Of a stretch of DNA of 64,000 nt, positions 1 through 12,700 are shown in pieces. The stretch is from contig NC_134982.1 in assembly GCF_965638725.1 (NCBI RefSeq), forward strand, positions 78,258,155 through 78,322,154, read 5' to 3'. Both the position numbers and the translations under genes were made by a program. The DNA comes from Aptenodytes patagonicus. Its lineage: Eukaryota; Chordata; Aves; Sphenisciformes; Spheniscidae. Below the pieces are notes generated by a model. It worked only from the letters and a program-made list of their open reading frames with translations, searched no databases and had not been told where the DNA came from. Numbering within the stretch: position 1 is the stretch's first letter; the number at the start of each line of letters is the position of its first letter.

Positions 1-2343
1 GGAGGGGGGAGCTTAGCTACCAAAATCACGGAGCGCAGCTCTGGCACATGAGAACATTGACCCTATCTCTAAGTGCCCCAGTCTTTTGTTTCATTTGCTC
101 TGTGTAGGTCAGAGCATCCCAGATCATGTTCTCCTGGAGGATCTTCAGAACTCCACAGGTCTCTCTGAGTCCATAAATACACTTTCTATGATGGAAAGGT
201 CCTCATAATGCCCTGAGTAACACCACAAGAGCACCTGACAGTGGTGCTTTCTGCTGCCTTCTCTAAGCCTGCTCATATTTTCGCCTCTACCCAACGTGAT
301 GCACACTGAGGGCTGCCAAAGGTTGTGTCTGCCTGTGTGTAAAGTAGGTTACTCCCCTTTGTGCTAGCATTAACCTGTTGTGTTGTGGATGCGCACACAC
401 AATGCAATGGTGGTCACAGATAGTGAGGAGTAGCTGATAATGATATAAACCGGGACTAGTCTGGCTATGCTTTGACATGCTTAACCAGACCTAAGTTGAT
501 TTAGGGGCTGGAGAGACATTGTAGCTCTATGCAAAATATTCAAAGGTTCCCTTCCACACATTAAATGAAGAAACAATCCAGATTTTTCATTAAGGAAGGG
601 TGGGTGATCTTATTTGAGACACCTGATAAAATTCAACTTCAGTAAACCAGTTTAACCTGAAGCGTTCATGGTGAAACATATTACAGCTGTCTTCCCATGG
701 ATCTGGTCTGTGTTATTTATTTTCTGCATTGTAAGAGTGCTTTGTTGAATTAGACAAAAATGCATAATACAGTGTTCTTCCCTCTGCTCCAAAGAAACTG
801 AGAGTCATTACGTTTTCCAGCAAATCTAACTGCATGAAGTATTCCTAACACAATACTCACAATTAATGTTTCCAAAAGAACAGTTAAACTATAAGAGGAG
901 AGCTGATATTAATATACATTGGATTAAATCTAATCGGTGTGTGTAAAGGAGGCTTCTCATTTAAGGGAACTTAAAACCGACAGAGCTTAAGCTGACAGAT
1001 TTTTCCTTCCGCCTCTATTCTGAAAGAACACTCGGATCAGGCAAGGATATTCAAATATCCTGGGCTTTCTGAGGAAATGTTGGAGTACGGTGTATAGGCA
1101 AAAGAGAGAGAAAGGACAATCTTAGAGCACACACAGTTGACTAATACTGGTGCAAGATGTGAAAAAAAAATAGGGCTACAAGCAAGGCAATAGAGATCAG
1201 TTATTTGAGTAATCAGTAGAGCAAGATTTAAAATATTCTTTTTTAAATAAATGCAATTGTGATTAAATAGGACCTTCGTTTTAGGAGTTTCTCTAAGGTA
1301 AAACAGTCGGAAAAGATACAAATGCTTGATATGGTAACTAGTCTCCTGCCTGTACTCATATCACTGCCCAAAATAAACCCTAAAAAGAAATACTAAAATG
1401 AATCCCGAGAAACTCTTTGCTAATAAATTAAATGTGCTAGTAGATAACTTACTGTAACTTACTCCTGAAATCACCTTGTTTTTTCCCCTATCAGTAACAG
1501 ACATAAAATTTTACAACACACAGTACAAGTCTTCAACATTTTAGTCATTATGAGCTGAAAATGCAATCTTGCTGTGTTAAACAGACTGTGTTTATTAGGT
1601 GATGGTAGCAAATAATGCTGGCTATAGAAATAGTTGTTCCACAGAAGATGCTCCAGAGGTAGCCGCTTGGCTGTTTAAAACACTGATGCAAGAAATGTAT
1701 TGTCTTTTGCAAATTCCAGTTCTAAACAAAACCTGAAATCTTCTATAATTCAGTTAAAAGTCCCAAGATTAAACTAACAAGAGTTGTGTCAGTCACTTGA
1801 TCCTTCATTGCCTGCCACTGAATCTTCTCTGCCAGAACCACTGTGGAGGGGCTGGTGGGGCTCACTGAAAAGCATGTGTACCACCTCTGGAGTGGCTGTT
1901 GTAGTGCTGAAGGGACTGAATACACTTCCACGTCCTCCAGAGTAGCTGGAAGCCTGTACTATATGCTTTATGTAGTTGGTGTAATGTCTCTTAAACAGAG
2001 TAGAAATATTTCCAATTAAATGAGCTTATATAAGTTTATACCATGAGAAAAAATTCTCTCTTACATGGAAAAGAACTTAAGTAATTGAAATCCTTCTTCC
2101 TTCCTAAAAACAAGTACACTCCAGAGATAGCTGGTTCAATGGCAAGATGAGAGGAAGATTTCTGTGGGAGCAACTGTGTCCAAAATACAGCCAAAACCTA
2201 CTATTCCAGAAAGACACATTTCTAAACAGTGTGAGACAGATTGTGAAGAATTTTTCATGTAAGAGTGAATGGAACTGAGGCAGAGGAAGCATGCGGGGAC
2301 TTATGAAACGCACCACTCAAATACACAGACAGGACCAGTGACA
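1..2343. other. No gene seen, left flank
   Basis: AT-rich non-coding DNA up to the start of inverted arm 1. No exon, repeat family or promoter recognised. Confidence 0.45.
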
Positions 2344-2686
2344 CAGGCGGCTGGAAGGGCAGAAGCAAGTTTGTTGGGATTGTCAGCTGGAGGAGACACA
2401 GTGCTTCAGAGCCGATAGCTGGCCTGAAAGATCTTCTCGCTGCCTTGACGACACTCAGGGCCCAGCTGACATCGCTCACTAGGACCATTCCTGCCACCTC
2501 CTTCTGAATGGCTGCATTTGCCTCATCACCTTCCTCAGGTGAACCCAGGTCAGCCACGGGTGAAGGCTGGGCAACGAGGAACAGTTGGCAGAGCGGGGCA
2601 CTAGCAGAGACTGTGGTCCACAGTGGCGGGGGGAGCAGTGGCAGCCAGCGAGGAGTTGCTGCAATGCCACGGCAGCGGTTCCGTAA

Positions 2687-2770
2687 ATTAAAAGGCTGAT
2701 GGGCAAAATACCTGACCCCGCAAAGTTAAAGAAGCAGTTTTTGGAAGAGAAGGGCGTACCACCTTCTCAG
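2687..2770 (+). other. Possible small exon with strong donor (left copy)
   Basis: After an in-frame TAA an open stretch includes ATG at 2699 and reads MGKIPDPAKLKKQFLEEKG then VPPSQ, ending at CAG|GTGAGT. The charged, helix-like composition and near-consensus donor look like a real exon end, but I do not recognise the protein. The same element lies at 26182-26265 on the minus strand, about 1.8 kb upstream of HSDL2 exon 1 and in the same orientation. Confidence 0.3.
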
Positions 2771-5482
2771 GTGAGTAGCTGTGGGGGTCAGGGGCTAGCT
2801 CTGCTCCAGGGTGAATGCTGCACCCCCGGAGGGGAGGGCAGTTTGGGGGGGGTGCCTCCCCCACCGCAGGACCACGGGCGCTGACACAGGGGTGCTCAGC
2901 CCGTGGTAAACCTGTGCTCCCCTGCTGCTCGTCACCTGGCCCGAGGGGGTGAGCTGCAGGGCTAATGCGCAGGCACCAGCAAAACTGCAAAGCCAACGCG
3001 CGCGCCTTCCGGCTTCTGTAGCGCCTTTGCAAATGCTTCTCACGCTAGAAAGCCTCCCGGGAGGTAAACTGACCCCTCCGGTGCAGAAAAAAGCCGCATC
3101 GCTCCGCTTCCCCTATTAAATACTGGAGAGAAAAAACCACTTGAGGGGAAGAAGGCTGAACGTGATGCCTAGGGGCTTCTCCCCCAGGTACTTCTGTGCA
3201 TGGCTGAACCCAGCAGCTCTCTACACAGGCACGACGGCTCACTTACACGGAGCTCATTGCAGGCACGAGGCTTGCGATCCTGGCACGGAGCTGTCGCAGT
3301 CGAGCCCTGCTCTCCTCCTTACTTGGGCCGAGTGGCTGGAGAGGGGCTGAAGGAGAGTCGTGCCGGAGGAAGATCTTCTCAGCAAAGCGGTTTCGCTTCC
3401 GTCTGTGCAGGATGCCAACCTGGGGAAAGCAAGCGGCATGAAAGACGTTCCAGTTGCGAAAGCGTTCGGACAGCCCTTGGCCCCTTCGGCTTGCTCATGC
3501 CTCGTTGCTACAGGAGTCTGCAGCCCTGTGACAATGGGAACGGCACTGGCAGTAAAACAACAACTATCGTTACGGCAACACACGGGGACTAGCGCATCTG
3601 CTTATGGCTTAATCCGATTTCTGTTGAAGTCAGTAAAACCGCCCGTCTCAATTCTTACAGGGGGTTTGGACCCACCGGGTGACTTCCCCTTCTGGCATCA
3701 GCTCACTGTGAAACCCAAATCCCTCTCAGGGTGTTGCACAGGATCTCTGCATGAAAGCTGGAGGGGGAAAAGACGAGCCACAGGTGGAGGCCGGTGGAAG
3801 ATCTGCCAGCTGTAGCAACAGGCAGGCAGCATGGCAAGGGCAGGAGGGGGTCAGAGCCTCCATCAGGCAACAGGGGGAGGAGGAGGTGATGTGGGAAGAG
3901 TTATGTGCGGATGTGGCGGTGCAGGATTTGGAGGCGAGGGCCGACCTCGCAGTTACTGTGAAATAAGAGGGACTAGGGGGGGAGGTGAGGGAGGGGACAG
4001 GTACGGTTGGGCGAGCAGAAGACAGACGATCCTGCCGCAGGCATTTTGGTGAACTGGGGAGGCAGGTGGTGAGATGGAGGCAAAGGCTCCAGTGATTTGA
4101 GCGGGACCAGGAACAGAGTTCAGTTCAAAGTGAAATTTCACACGTCCAGCGGAGAATGGAAGGATGCCGGAAACCCCTCGATTCCACAGAAGATGACAAA
4201 TTGGCATCTAGACACATTCAAAGGCCAACAGGCTTGAACCGCATCATGGAAAACAAAACCCATGCTGTGTTGCTGGCAAGTGTTGTTCCTGATAGTTACT
4301 TTAGTACCTAGTTTTTGAAGATAAAAGGGCTTCATATTTGGGAAAAAGGTGTAGTCAAACACCTCAACGCCCCTGAGAGATCCTCAGGGGGGAGACATTA
4401 AAATTCGTTCCTATTAGTTGTTTCCCACCATGCAGTTCTGAGGAAGGCCAGCAACAAAATCCTCTTTTTGTTTCATGTAGGCCCCTATCTAATCTCAGGT
4501 TGGCTTATGTCCCCTGCGCCGGCCGCCCCCACTTGCCTCACAGCTGTGGTTCATACAGCTAGGGTGGCCTCCTCCCCAGGCATACCCACCCGTACAGGGG
4601 GCTGCCTCAGTCTGCTGGCCATCCCGCTGGGAGAGCAGCAGCATATGCATCAGTCTGTAGGTATTAATGTGAAACACCTTCCCCATGTTCTTAGTAGCTC
4701 TGGGATCCGGTACCACGGCCCCTTCAGGTTGTATAGCAAAGCTTCCCAACGGTTCTGTCTCTAGCACTCTCCATTCAGTAGTCTATCTCAAATCCAGGCC
4801 AGAACAAGCCACAGCTGATAGTTGTTTTCTCCAGATCTAACACCCAAAGCTGTCCTGAGACATTATTTGCTCCTTTGTTTTTTGCTGTAGGGGTTTCTGC
4901 TTTGTAGAGAGGCAGAGCATGCACACTTCCTTATTGTATTGCAGCAGCCAGTAGTGTGCGTGCATTATTGCACCATCAGTTCAGACGTTCGGTCTCCTCC
5001 AGAGAGCTCTGGTTTCCAGTGTTGCATCTTCTTTCCCTCCTATTCCACGCGCAGCCTTTGCTTCCGTGTCCCGGTGCGTGCCAATGCTCCTGCTCTCCTT
5101 CAGCTGGCAGGACTGCATTGACTGACACTGCTCTGGAGTCAGCAGGCCAGCGGTCAGGGACAGAGCGGTTACCAACCCAGACACCGGGACGGGGTGGGAA
5201 GCAGACCCTGCCCAGTGGAGACAGAAACCTTTGGGCAGGGCCCCCTGGGACCGGCAGCACTGGCAGCAGGGGCAGACAGTTTGGGCTGCACAGTGGGCAC
5301 GCAGACGTAGCGGCGAGCCCCAGGCCGACAGCCGTGCTGGAGGCTCAGCCAAGCACAGCTCGCTCCCCAGCTGGGATGAGCGCACTGCTGAACGCAGCCC
5401 ACTGTGGGTGCTGGACTGGGAACAGTCACACAGCCCAACAGTGCTGCTCCCTCCCACTTGGGTGGCCCTTACTTGTGCTGTC

Positions 5483-5499
5483 ATGCTGCCCAACATGGG
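5483..5499 (+). pseudogene. HSDL2: Orphan copy of HSDL2 exon 1
   Basis: ATGCTGCCCAACATGGG followed by donor GTAAGC. It differs from functional exon 1 at one base, ACG to ATG, which is a CpG-to-TpG transition (Thr5 to Met). Splice donor and start codon survive, but there is no exon 2 downstream: the copy ends at 5883 and the sequence then runs into the native gene's 3' end in the opposite direction. A transcript from here could only splice to something unrelated. Confidence 0.85.
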
Positions 5500-5883
5500 G
5501 TAAGCCACCCCCTCCCCCCCTCCCTCCCTCCCCCCTCCCTCCACGCCCCCCACCCCTTGTGCCTGGTGAGAGAGGAACCTATCTTCATTTTTTTTCAAGA
5601 TCCCTGAGGCTCCAGGGCACAGAGGTGAATTTGACATTTTCTATCTTATTACTGCGATGGAAGCAATAAAGATACAACCTTCACAATACAGGCCATAAGC
5701 GATTTTAGATGAGCACATGCTTTAAAAACTTGTAACTATTGGACTGCTAAGTGAATTATGAAATAAATCCTAAGTCCTGCAAGCTTCTCAGCTTGCTTAG
5801 GAGAGTAAAATGCTCCAAATTCTGGGCAGTTCTTTTGGGGACACTGAATAAACGTTTTAAGAGGTTGGTGCATCTGGCTTTGC

Positions 5884-6584
5884 AGATGCACAAAGTCACA
5901 CAAAGTTGCAGACTATGTGTGCACGTGTCCACTTACAGAGTGGGACATGTGTGCTTTTACTAGTGAGCTTCAATCTTTACCAGCTGAAGGGAAGGGGAAG
6001 TGGGGGGCTGCAGTGATGTAGGTTAATCCTCGTAATGCCACATGAAGGCGCCGTAGAAGTCAGCACCTTGTCTGTGGCGGTCGGGGGCAGGGGAGTGTGA
6101 GTGCGTGTGCGCGTGTGTACCTCTGCACAAAAAGAAAACTTGCGTATCACTCGGTATGTCTGTGCAGCCTAACTCAGTGCAATACAGAGGTATGAGAACT
6201 AGTGTAGGTAATCAACTCAGGAAAGCAAAAAAAAAAAAATTAATGAGATGTTAATTTACCAGGGGTAATTAGGGCCCTGCTGCACTGGCCATATTGCTTC
6301 CACTTCTAAGCCAGCTCAGGAATCTCTGCATGGCGCTGCTATCACAGAAACAGATCTGCAGGGTGATGTTTGCTCCCCCCATCTTTTTTATGGGATGTGT
6401 GCAAGCAACTGTGTGGGGAAAAAACTCACTTCAGGTGTCTTGCATTGATCCAGAGGAGCAGAAGAAAAGAAAACACCTGCAATGTAATATGTGTATTCGG
6501 GAGAAGGAATTAGTTTAATCACAAACACTTTCTTGTCTTAACCAGATGGAGTTATTTCTTATCTAAAAATCTCACATTTTATCC
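5884..6584. other. Left junction spacer between the two arms
   Basis: About 700 bp separating the copied 5' arm from the native 3' end of HSDL2. Contains a GT/GC-alternating stretch near 6095-6120 and an A13 run at about 6227-6239. No gene, and no obvious similarity to the right spacer. Confidence 0.6.
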
Positions 6585-6685
6585 ATACTTATTACATTGC
6601 ATCAGAGAAAAAGAAGGACTACCATTTTAAAACAGCTTTGCAGTTATATATGAAAGGCCACTGTTCTGCTCGTAAGGCTTTCCCC

Positions 6686-6798
6686 TCACAGTTTAGAGTT
6701 AAGCTGTGTCAGCATCTTCTCCAGCTTTATTGCTAGTGTCATGTTACCTTTAATCCTTAATTTTCCTGACATGAAGGCCATGGTTGGCTTTAGTTTAC
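6686..6798 (-). CDS. HSDL2: HSDL2 coding exon 11, stop codon and PTS1
   Basis: Acceptor TTTTAG, then 113 bp to TGA. Encodes KLKPTMAFMSGKLRIKGN, ending QLNSKL. SKL is a canonical type 1 peroxisomal signal. No clean AATAAA is visible on the minus strand within the next few hundred bases, so the poly(A) site is not placed. Confidence 0.95.
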
Positions 6799-9700
6799 CT
6801 AAAAAGAAGAAACAGAACCATCAGAAAATGAAAAGGAACTGTAGACAGCCTGTGCACAGGAAAATGTAACGCCACTACAGTGAGACCTAGCAGCTGTATT
6901 GCTACCAAGTTCTGCAGTAAAAGCAGTGCACGTTTAGGAAACCCAGATTAGAGATGTGCAGAACAGAAGTCCAACAGATTGACTGGGTTCTTTCTGACGC
7001 TACACTCGCTGCCAAAATTTCAATACCTAGTTCATAAAAGCAGCGTAAGCTTTTGTGCTCTTCCTGTTCGCAGGCCGAAGAGTTCAGAAAAATCCGAGGA
7101 GGTCTATCCTACGCCTTCACTTGAGCCACAAAAAGCCCAAAGCCCCTCCATCCCAGGATCACAAAGCGAGGAGGCTGGCTGTTCGCCCACCAGCAGAAGG
7201 TTTTCTGGGCACCAGTACCCGCGTCCGCCCTGGCAAACGCACCGGTCACTCACCTGTGAACATTTTCACAAAGTCGGCACTCGACATGCTCATAACCACG
7301 TCAGCCGTCACAGGAGGCTTTCCGAAACCAGCGCTCCCACCCTTGGTTTTCAGGTCAATATACCAAGTGCCTCCGTCATCACCTGAACAGACAGTGACAA
7401 GAGGTGACGAGGCAGCAAAGGTGCCCTCCCTACTCCTCCCCGTCAGGCGGCCGCTGCCGTGTCCGTTTGGAGCAGTCACACGACACTACGTACGCTGGCG
7501 GCGCTCTGCAAGAGGTTACCACTTGCCCCGCGTTCTGCGTGCAGGCAAGGCCAGCCTCTGGCAGAGGCCCCGCAGCACCACGCATCGGGGACGCGGGCAG
7601 AAGAGCCCAAAGGCAGCACGTTGCTGACAGAGCTGGTGCTTTCACCGTGACCCTGCGAGCGCCCCGTCTATCGATCGCCATGCTAACCCCGTGCCGTAGG
7701 GCCAGCGCTGTGACAAAGCCTGCCCGCATACGCCAGGAGCGGCAGCAGCCTCCTGCGCGTGCTGAAGTTGGTCCCGAGAAGGAGCAGCACACAGAACAAG
7801 CAGAACAAAAGGTGGTCTGTTTCGGGATCAGCCTGAAGAGGCGAGTGTTCCTCTTTGAAAACACCCGGGGCCTTTTGCCAGGAGTGTGAGCACGTGGAGG
7901 TTTTACACGGGATGGTCTTACCAGATAATTCAAACTGAAAGACACCCTGAGTCGCTCTCACATACTCTTCGCTCATTGCCCCCTGAATAACTCTGAATGT
8001 TTCTGCAACAGGACTCGGTGGCTTCGCTGGGGCAGATCCTGCGTTAACCTTCGCTCCACCTGGTCCTTCACGCTGGGATCCGCTTAACTTCTTCTCCTCT
8101 TTGAATGCTTGGGAAGCACCTACAAGAAAGGGATTATTTTTCTCTTTCAAACGCAAAACGCTTTAAACCTGCACGTAGAAACACGCGTAGAGAACTCCGT
8201 TTGAAAAGATTTAAGCTTCACGCTAGGGAAAACGAGTATTTTCCCATTTCAGTGTTAATACTGACAAAGGGTGGGTTTAGCACCTGGGAATCTGAGGAGG
8301 TGCAGAGCACCAAAGGTAATTTTGCAAAATATTTCTCTTCCTAATACGTCAAAAGAAAAGTGAAAATAAAACCACGGCAAAACTCTAATTCTGACTGTTC
8401 GCAGTTCGTTACAAATGCTTCCACAGCACATTGCTGTCTAATGCAATCCACACGCTCCTGACAGCACTCGCAAAAACCAAACCAGTGTCTTTAATAAACG
8501 CCGCTTTCACCTCAAAATACTTCTCCCTCTTCTCTGTCTCGCTAAGAACACGGATATTTTATTAAGCCTTCTGCAAAGGCTTCTAAGCTGTAAATGAATT
8601 CACTGCTTTAATCGGCATTTTACCATACCGCGGTGAACACGTACATTTAACAGTGAGGGACAGCATTTGCAATATACAAGGCTGATCAAGTGGAACAGCC
8701 CCTGCAAACGTTGTCAAAGGTCTCTTAGGTGTCTTGAGTATCAAAACACAGTTAGGACTATCCTGTGAGTCCCTGCTAAATAACCTGTGCCGTGAGGCCC
8801 AGGGAACTAACACCATCCCTCCCTGCCAGAACAGTCCTCGTGCGATTGCTCAAACAGTATTTTCAGGGGAAAGGGACTGTTCAAACTTTGCCTCCTCTGC
8901 CCTTCTCTTATCCCTGTTTTGGCACTCCTATGACACCTGCTCAGCATTCTTAGTTGCCCTCCTACTTGATACACTACAATTCTGAAAAAGCAAAACCGAT
9001 GCTTTTCCAAGAAAGGACTTCGCCATTTCATCTAAGAGATATTTGTGTAAATTGTGCAAGTTTTATCTAAGAAGCAATGGAGGCTCTACGTTGTGTTCTT
9101 TTGTATAAATTTAGCAAGGCAAATGAGACACTCCTGCAAAATGTGCTGTTTGCCATTGAATTTCTTTTTCCAGCAATATTTACCTGTGACCTTCATACTA
9201 CCACAAGTCAGATGGTTAAAAAAGGATTCTTCAAATAAGGCACTGATTTTATACCATGAAGGTCCTGCAGGAGGTAACATTCTTTCCCTAGCTTTAAGTA
9301 GAGAGTAATTTCCATAAATCATACCCTCCAAATGAGAAAAGGGGTTTTGCCACATAGCTTGAGTGGAGACCAAGCTCTTGGGAGAAAAGAAAAAATGACT
9401 TGAAATAGGGCATTCATTATTGTCAGAAATGATTGACTTTTACACACAGTGCTTTCCCTACCATCTCTTTCTTGTTTCATGGCTGTCATGTCAGTTTCAA
9501 CATCCAAGAAGAAGTCAGGTATCAGGGGGTGACCTAAAAGGGAGGAAAAATGTAATAGTAAGTCCAAGTAAAGTTGGACAGCACAAACAGGAATCAATTT
9601 CGTATGAAACTACAGCCAAGTTTTAAGTAAATAAACTACAATTTGAAGGAAAGACATAACATGAAATAACATGTTTACAGTTTGGTTAATTTAAAATCTG

Positions 9701-12700
9701 ACCTACAAGCCTCTTAAAGTTGCAATGAAAAACATTTGGAGAAGAAAAAAAAAAAAATCTATCTCACTAGCTAGTAAATAGTAATATATACATCTACAGT
9801 GCAGGTACATTTTCTTTTCATTAAATTATTTTTTTTAATTTAATAGGCACTTGGTGATTAGAATCTCAGTGGACTCGTATGTGCTTTCCAGGGAGGCATG
9901 TTCTGAAAGCTGAGGGAAAGCAACTTTTTACAGACTAATTTAAGAGCCCCTAGAAACAAAACTGTATTAATATTCTCCATACAGCCTTCCCTCCTTCCTG
10001 AACTTACTTCTCATCTTAAAGATCTGTTTTACCTGGTGCAATTGCATAGACATCAAAATCCTTAACTCCTTCTTCTCTCAGCAGAACTTCATCAATAACG
10101 AAGTTTCCAGTGAAACTTTTTGGTTTTGTTAAAATGCAATATGCAGCATCTGCAAGGATGTCCGTTTTCCTGCACTGCTTTTCTATTCCAGATCCTCCCA
10201 GCATATCCAGAGCAGCTGTATGTATGGCTAGAAAGTTTGGAGGGTAAGAAAGCAAAGCTTTAACACTGACAACATGAAATTCCCATTTCTCTGGCAAGTA
10301 CACACACTTTGTTTTCCTTTCATGCAAAAGGAAGTTGTACGAGAAATGAAATACTACCAACCAACAAATAATGCTCTACAAGCACCAGTAAAAACAAGGA
10401 AACTGTTAAAGGAACCAAAAAGTGGCATAATGGGCAGGACTTCTTATGACATTCACACCCCTCTATCCCTTTATCAGTGTTCCCCTCTGTGGATTTCCTC
10501 CAGGTTATTCAGGACATGAAAAACTAACAGGACAACTATTTTTCTCAAAGTGAACGTATGATACATCAGTCATTAAGAGGTACTTCCCTTGGTGATTATG
10601 ACACTGAAAATCTTGATGCTTAATTTTAGCCTTGTAATAACTCCCATGAGATACCAAAGTGTCTCTCCTAAGTTAATGAGAAACCAAATAGCAAAAACTC
10701 AACTAACTTGTTCAATGTTCCACAGAAAAGCTGTGTTAGACCCAAGAATAAAATCCAGATCTCCTAAGCTTCTGGTTGTTTTATTAACCAATTCTACCAT
10801 TCCGTTAGTCTTCTTTATGCTTCCCCCAAGGGAGTCACTAACACTGTGGCATGTTCCAGTCTATGTCTGTTAATTTGCTCTTCCAGGCTGAGGTATCCAT
10901 TTCATTTTTCTTTCATCCTGTTCCAGAGAGGCTGTTTGGCATTTGCCATGTTACTGTTTTCAGTAACACAGTTCTGCTTCATGGCTTTTTCCCATCTGCT
11001 GTTTAAGACTGAACACTCTGCTCCTAAGTTTTGGGACAGATTCACAAATCCTCTCCTACACCTGGGGCTGGTAGATCCTGGAGGCGGAAGGATAAACCTG
11101 ATTTTAAATCACTTTTGTCCTCCTTTCTGTGTTTCCATTCCACACAAAGTAACAGCAGCTTTGATGCAGAAATGATCCCAACATCCCTTAAAAAGCAAAG
11201 AATAGGCACCATGCAGGACACGTCTATCAGAGCTGGATCATTCACCTTCCAAACTAGGAACTGGGAAAAAGGACGGCAGTCTTCAATGCTGGCCAGGGAG
11301 GTCCTGTCAAAGTGTTTTCTAGGAAAATGCAAGAGTGGGTACATGTCCTTGCTGACTCCCTTATTTTACCCTTCTGTGGTGAGAATTAGCCCCTAGGTTT
11401 CATTTACCTTCGACCAACCTCAGCTTCTTTTTTTCAAATCAACTGAACTGCTATAAATACGCTATAAATAAAAAGTGGCGAATAGATATACTGTACATAC
11501 ACCTCAGTCTCCCTAGGTCTTTTTCTCATTTTTAAGGATAGGAAATAAATTTGCCTTCTTTGGTCCTCTGAAATGCGATCTGTCCTGCAAGATTTTTTAG
11601 GTTTTTTTAAATAACTACTACTAATAATAATGTTCAGAGAACATTTCTGTCAAATACTCTGATGAAGTTTACCAGGTTCTGTTGACCTGAATATATTCCA
11701 CTATTCTGAGGACTCATTAATGTGTTTTCTTTTCCTGGCCCACATTTCTGCCACTTCTCTGTTAGCGTCAACTGTTATTCTCAGCACAGTAAGCCTATGT
11801 GCACAGACTGAAGCAAAAAGGTTTTAAACCTCATAGTCTGGCTGCACATTGTTCCACCTATTTCGTATAAAGCGTTGCTGGTTTTCCTCTAATGCACATG
11901 AAAAGTCTTCTAGTTCTGTTCCAGGACGCCGCTATTATTCATATGTACTCTTAATGGTGGGATTACCCCTTGCCCTTTTGGTAGGCCTCCTCTTTCACTT
12001 TTAGATATATAGAGAGCTCCTGGCATCTTATTACCAGCATACTTTCATGTGTTTAAAGTGTCTGATTAATCAACAGATACTGGCATCCGTACTAGCACTG
12101 AGGCTAATCACATTTGTACGAGATGACAGTGGATTTTTTAATTAAGAATTTTGCAATTGTATTTTAGATACCATGGAAGTCTGTAACTCTCTCTCTCTCT
12201 GGTGACCACTTGAAATTAGTTAACTTTCTCACTTTTGGAAGATAAAACTTTTGCAAGAACATTTTTTGTACTGTAGAATTTGCACACTGTTATCCTCTTT
12301 TATACTTGAGGGCACATCAGTTTTCATGGAGGCATCAATGATTTACACAAACTTTGAGAGCTCATCTAACGTTTCTAACAGTCAAACTGAACGAGCAAGA
12401 ATGGATTCAGCAAATACAGAGCTCTGCATGCCTTTGATTTTACGGAAAGCTTAAGTACTTTTTAAATTACTTTGCAGCACCTCACAGAGAGAAATCTTCA
12501 TTAAAACAAGCATCTATTAGAATATACTATTGTCATTCGTAAACTGAATCTTTCTGCACTTCCAAGCCTCATGTTCTGGAGGTTCCTGAGGGGAACAGAT
12601 ATGAACTGCACTCTAGAACAAGTGCCAGCTTCTGCAGTGTTACTCTCTTACTTATTTTAGCAGGTACAAATATGTTACCAAGGACACAGTGGCACTCTAA

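Larger units (their letters stand above)
2344..5883 (+). repeat. Inverted-repeat arm 1, left copy (HSDL2 5' region)
   Basis: Plus-strand copy of the HSDL2 upstream region, exon 1 and early intron 1; the partner is 23030-26606 on the minus strand. Paired coordinates sum to 28950-28952 from about 2500 to 4050. Near-identical up to about 4183, clearly diverged after that. Relative to the partner it carries about 270 extra bases at 4186-4455, more sequence between 4600 and 5480, and lacks about 0.9 kb of intron 1, with a C-rich tract at 5506-5555 at that point. Confidence 0.92.
6585..9745 (-). repeat. Inverted-repeat arm 2, left copy (native HSDL2 3' region)
   Basis: Covers HSDL2 exons 8-11 and flanking DNA; the partner is 27287-30852 on the plus strand. 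Paired coordinates sum to exactly 36815 from 6979 to 8985, with no net indel. Both flanks (6585-6900 and 9000-9745) are clearly diverged from the partner. Confidence 0.93.

Noticed and set aside
2255-2557. Minus-strand frame starting MADLGSPEEG (copied at 26395-26601, plus)
   Set aside because: Open and duplicated, but ends differently in each arm, has no recognised domain and no splice-bounded structure. Considered as a gene 3' end but not supportable.
4956-5669. 237-codon frame on the plus strand and 218-codon frame on the minus strand
   Set aside because: They sit in the decayed copy of the HSDL2 CpG island and run across the exon 1 copy and a C-rich tract; no recognisable protein.
7055-8156. 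Long open frames antisense to HSDL2 exons 9-10 (mirrored at 28870-29760)
   Set aside because: Shadows of GC-rich exons and introns. Their exact duplication in the other arm reflects the inverted repeat, not coding constraint.
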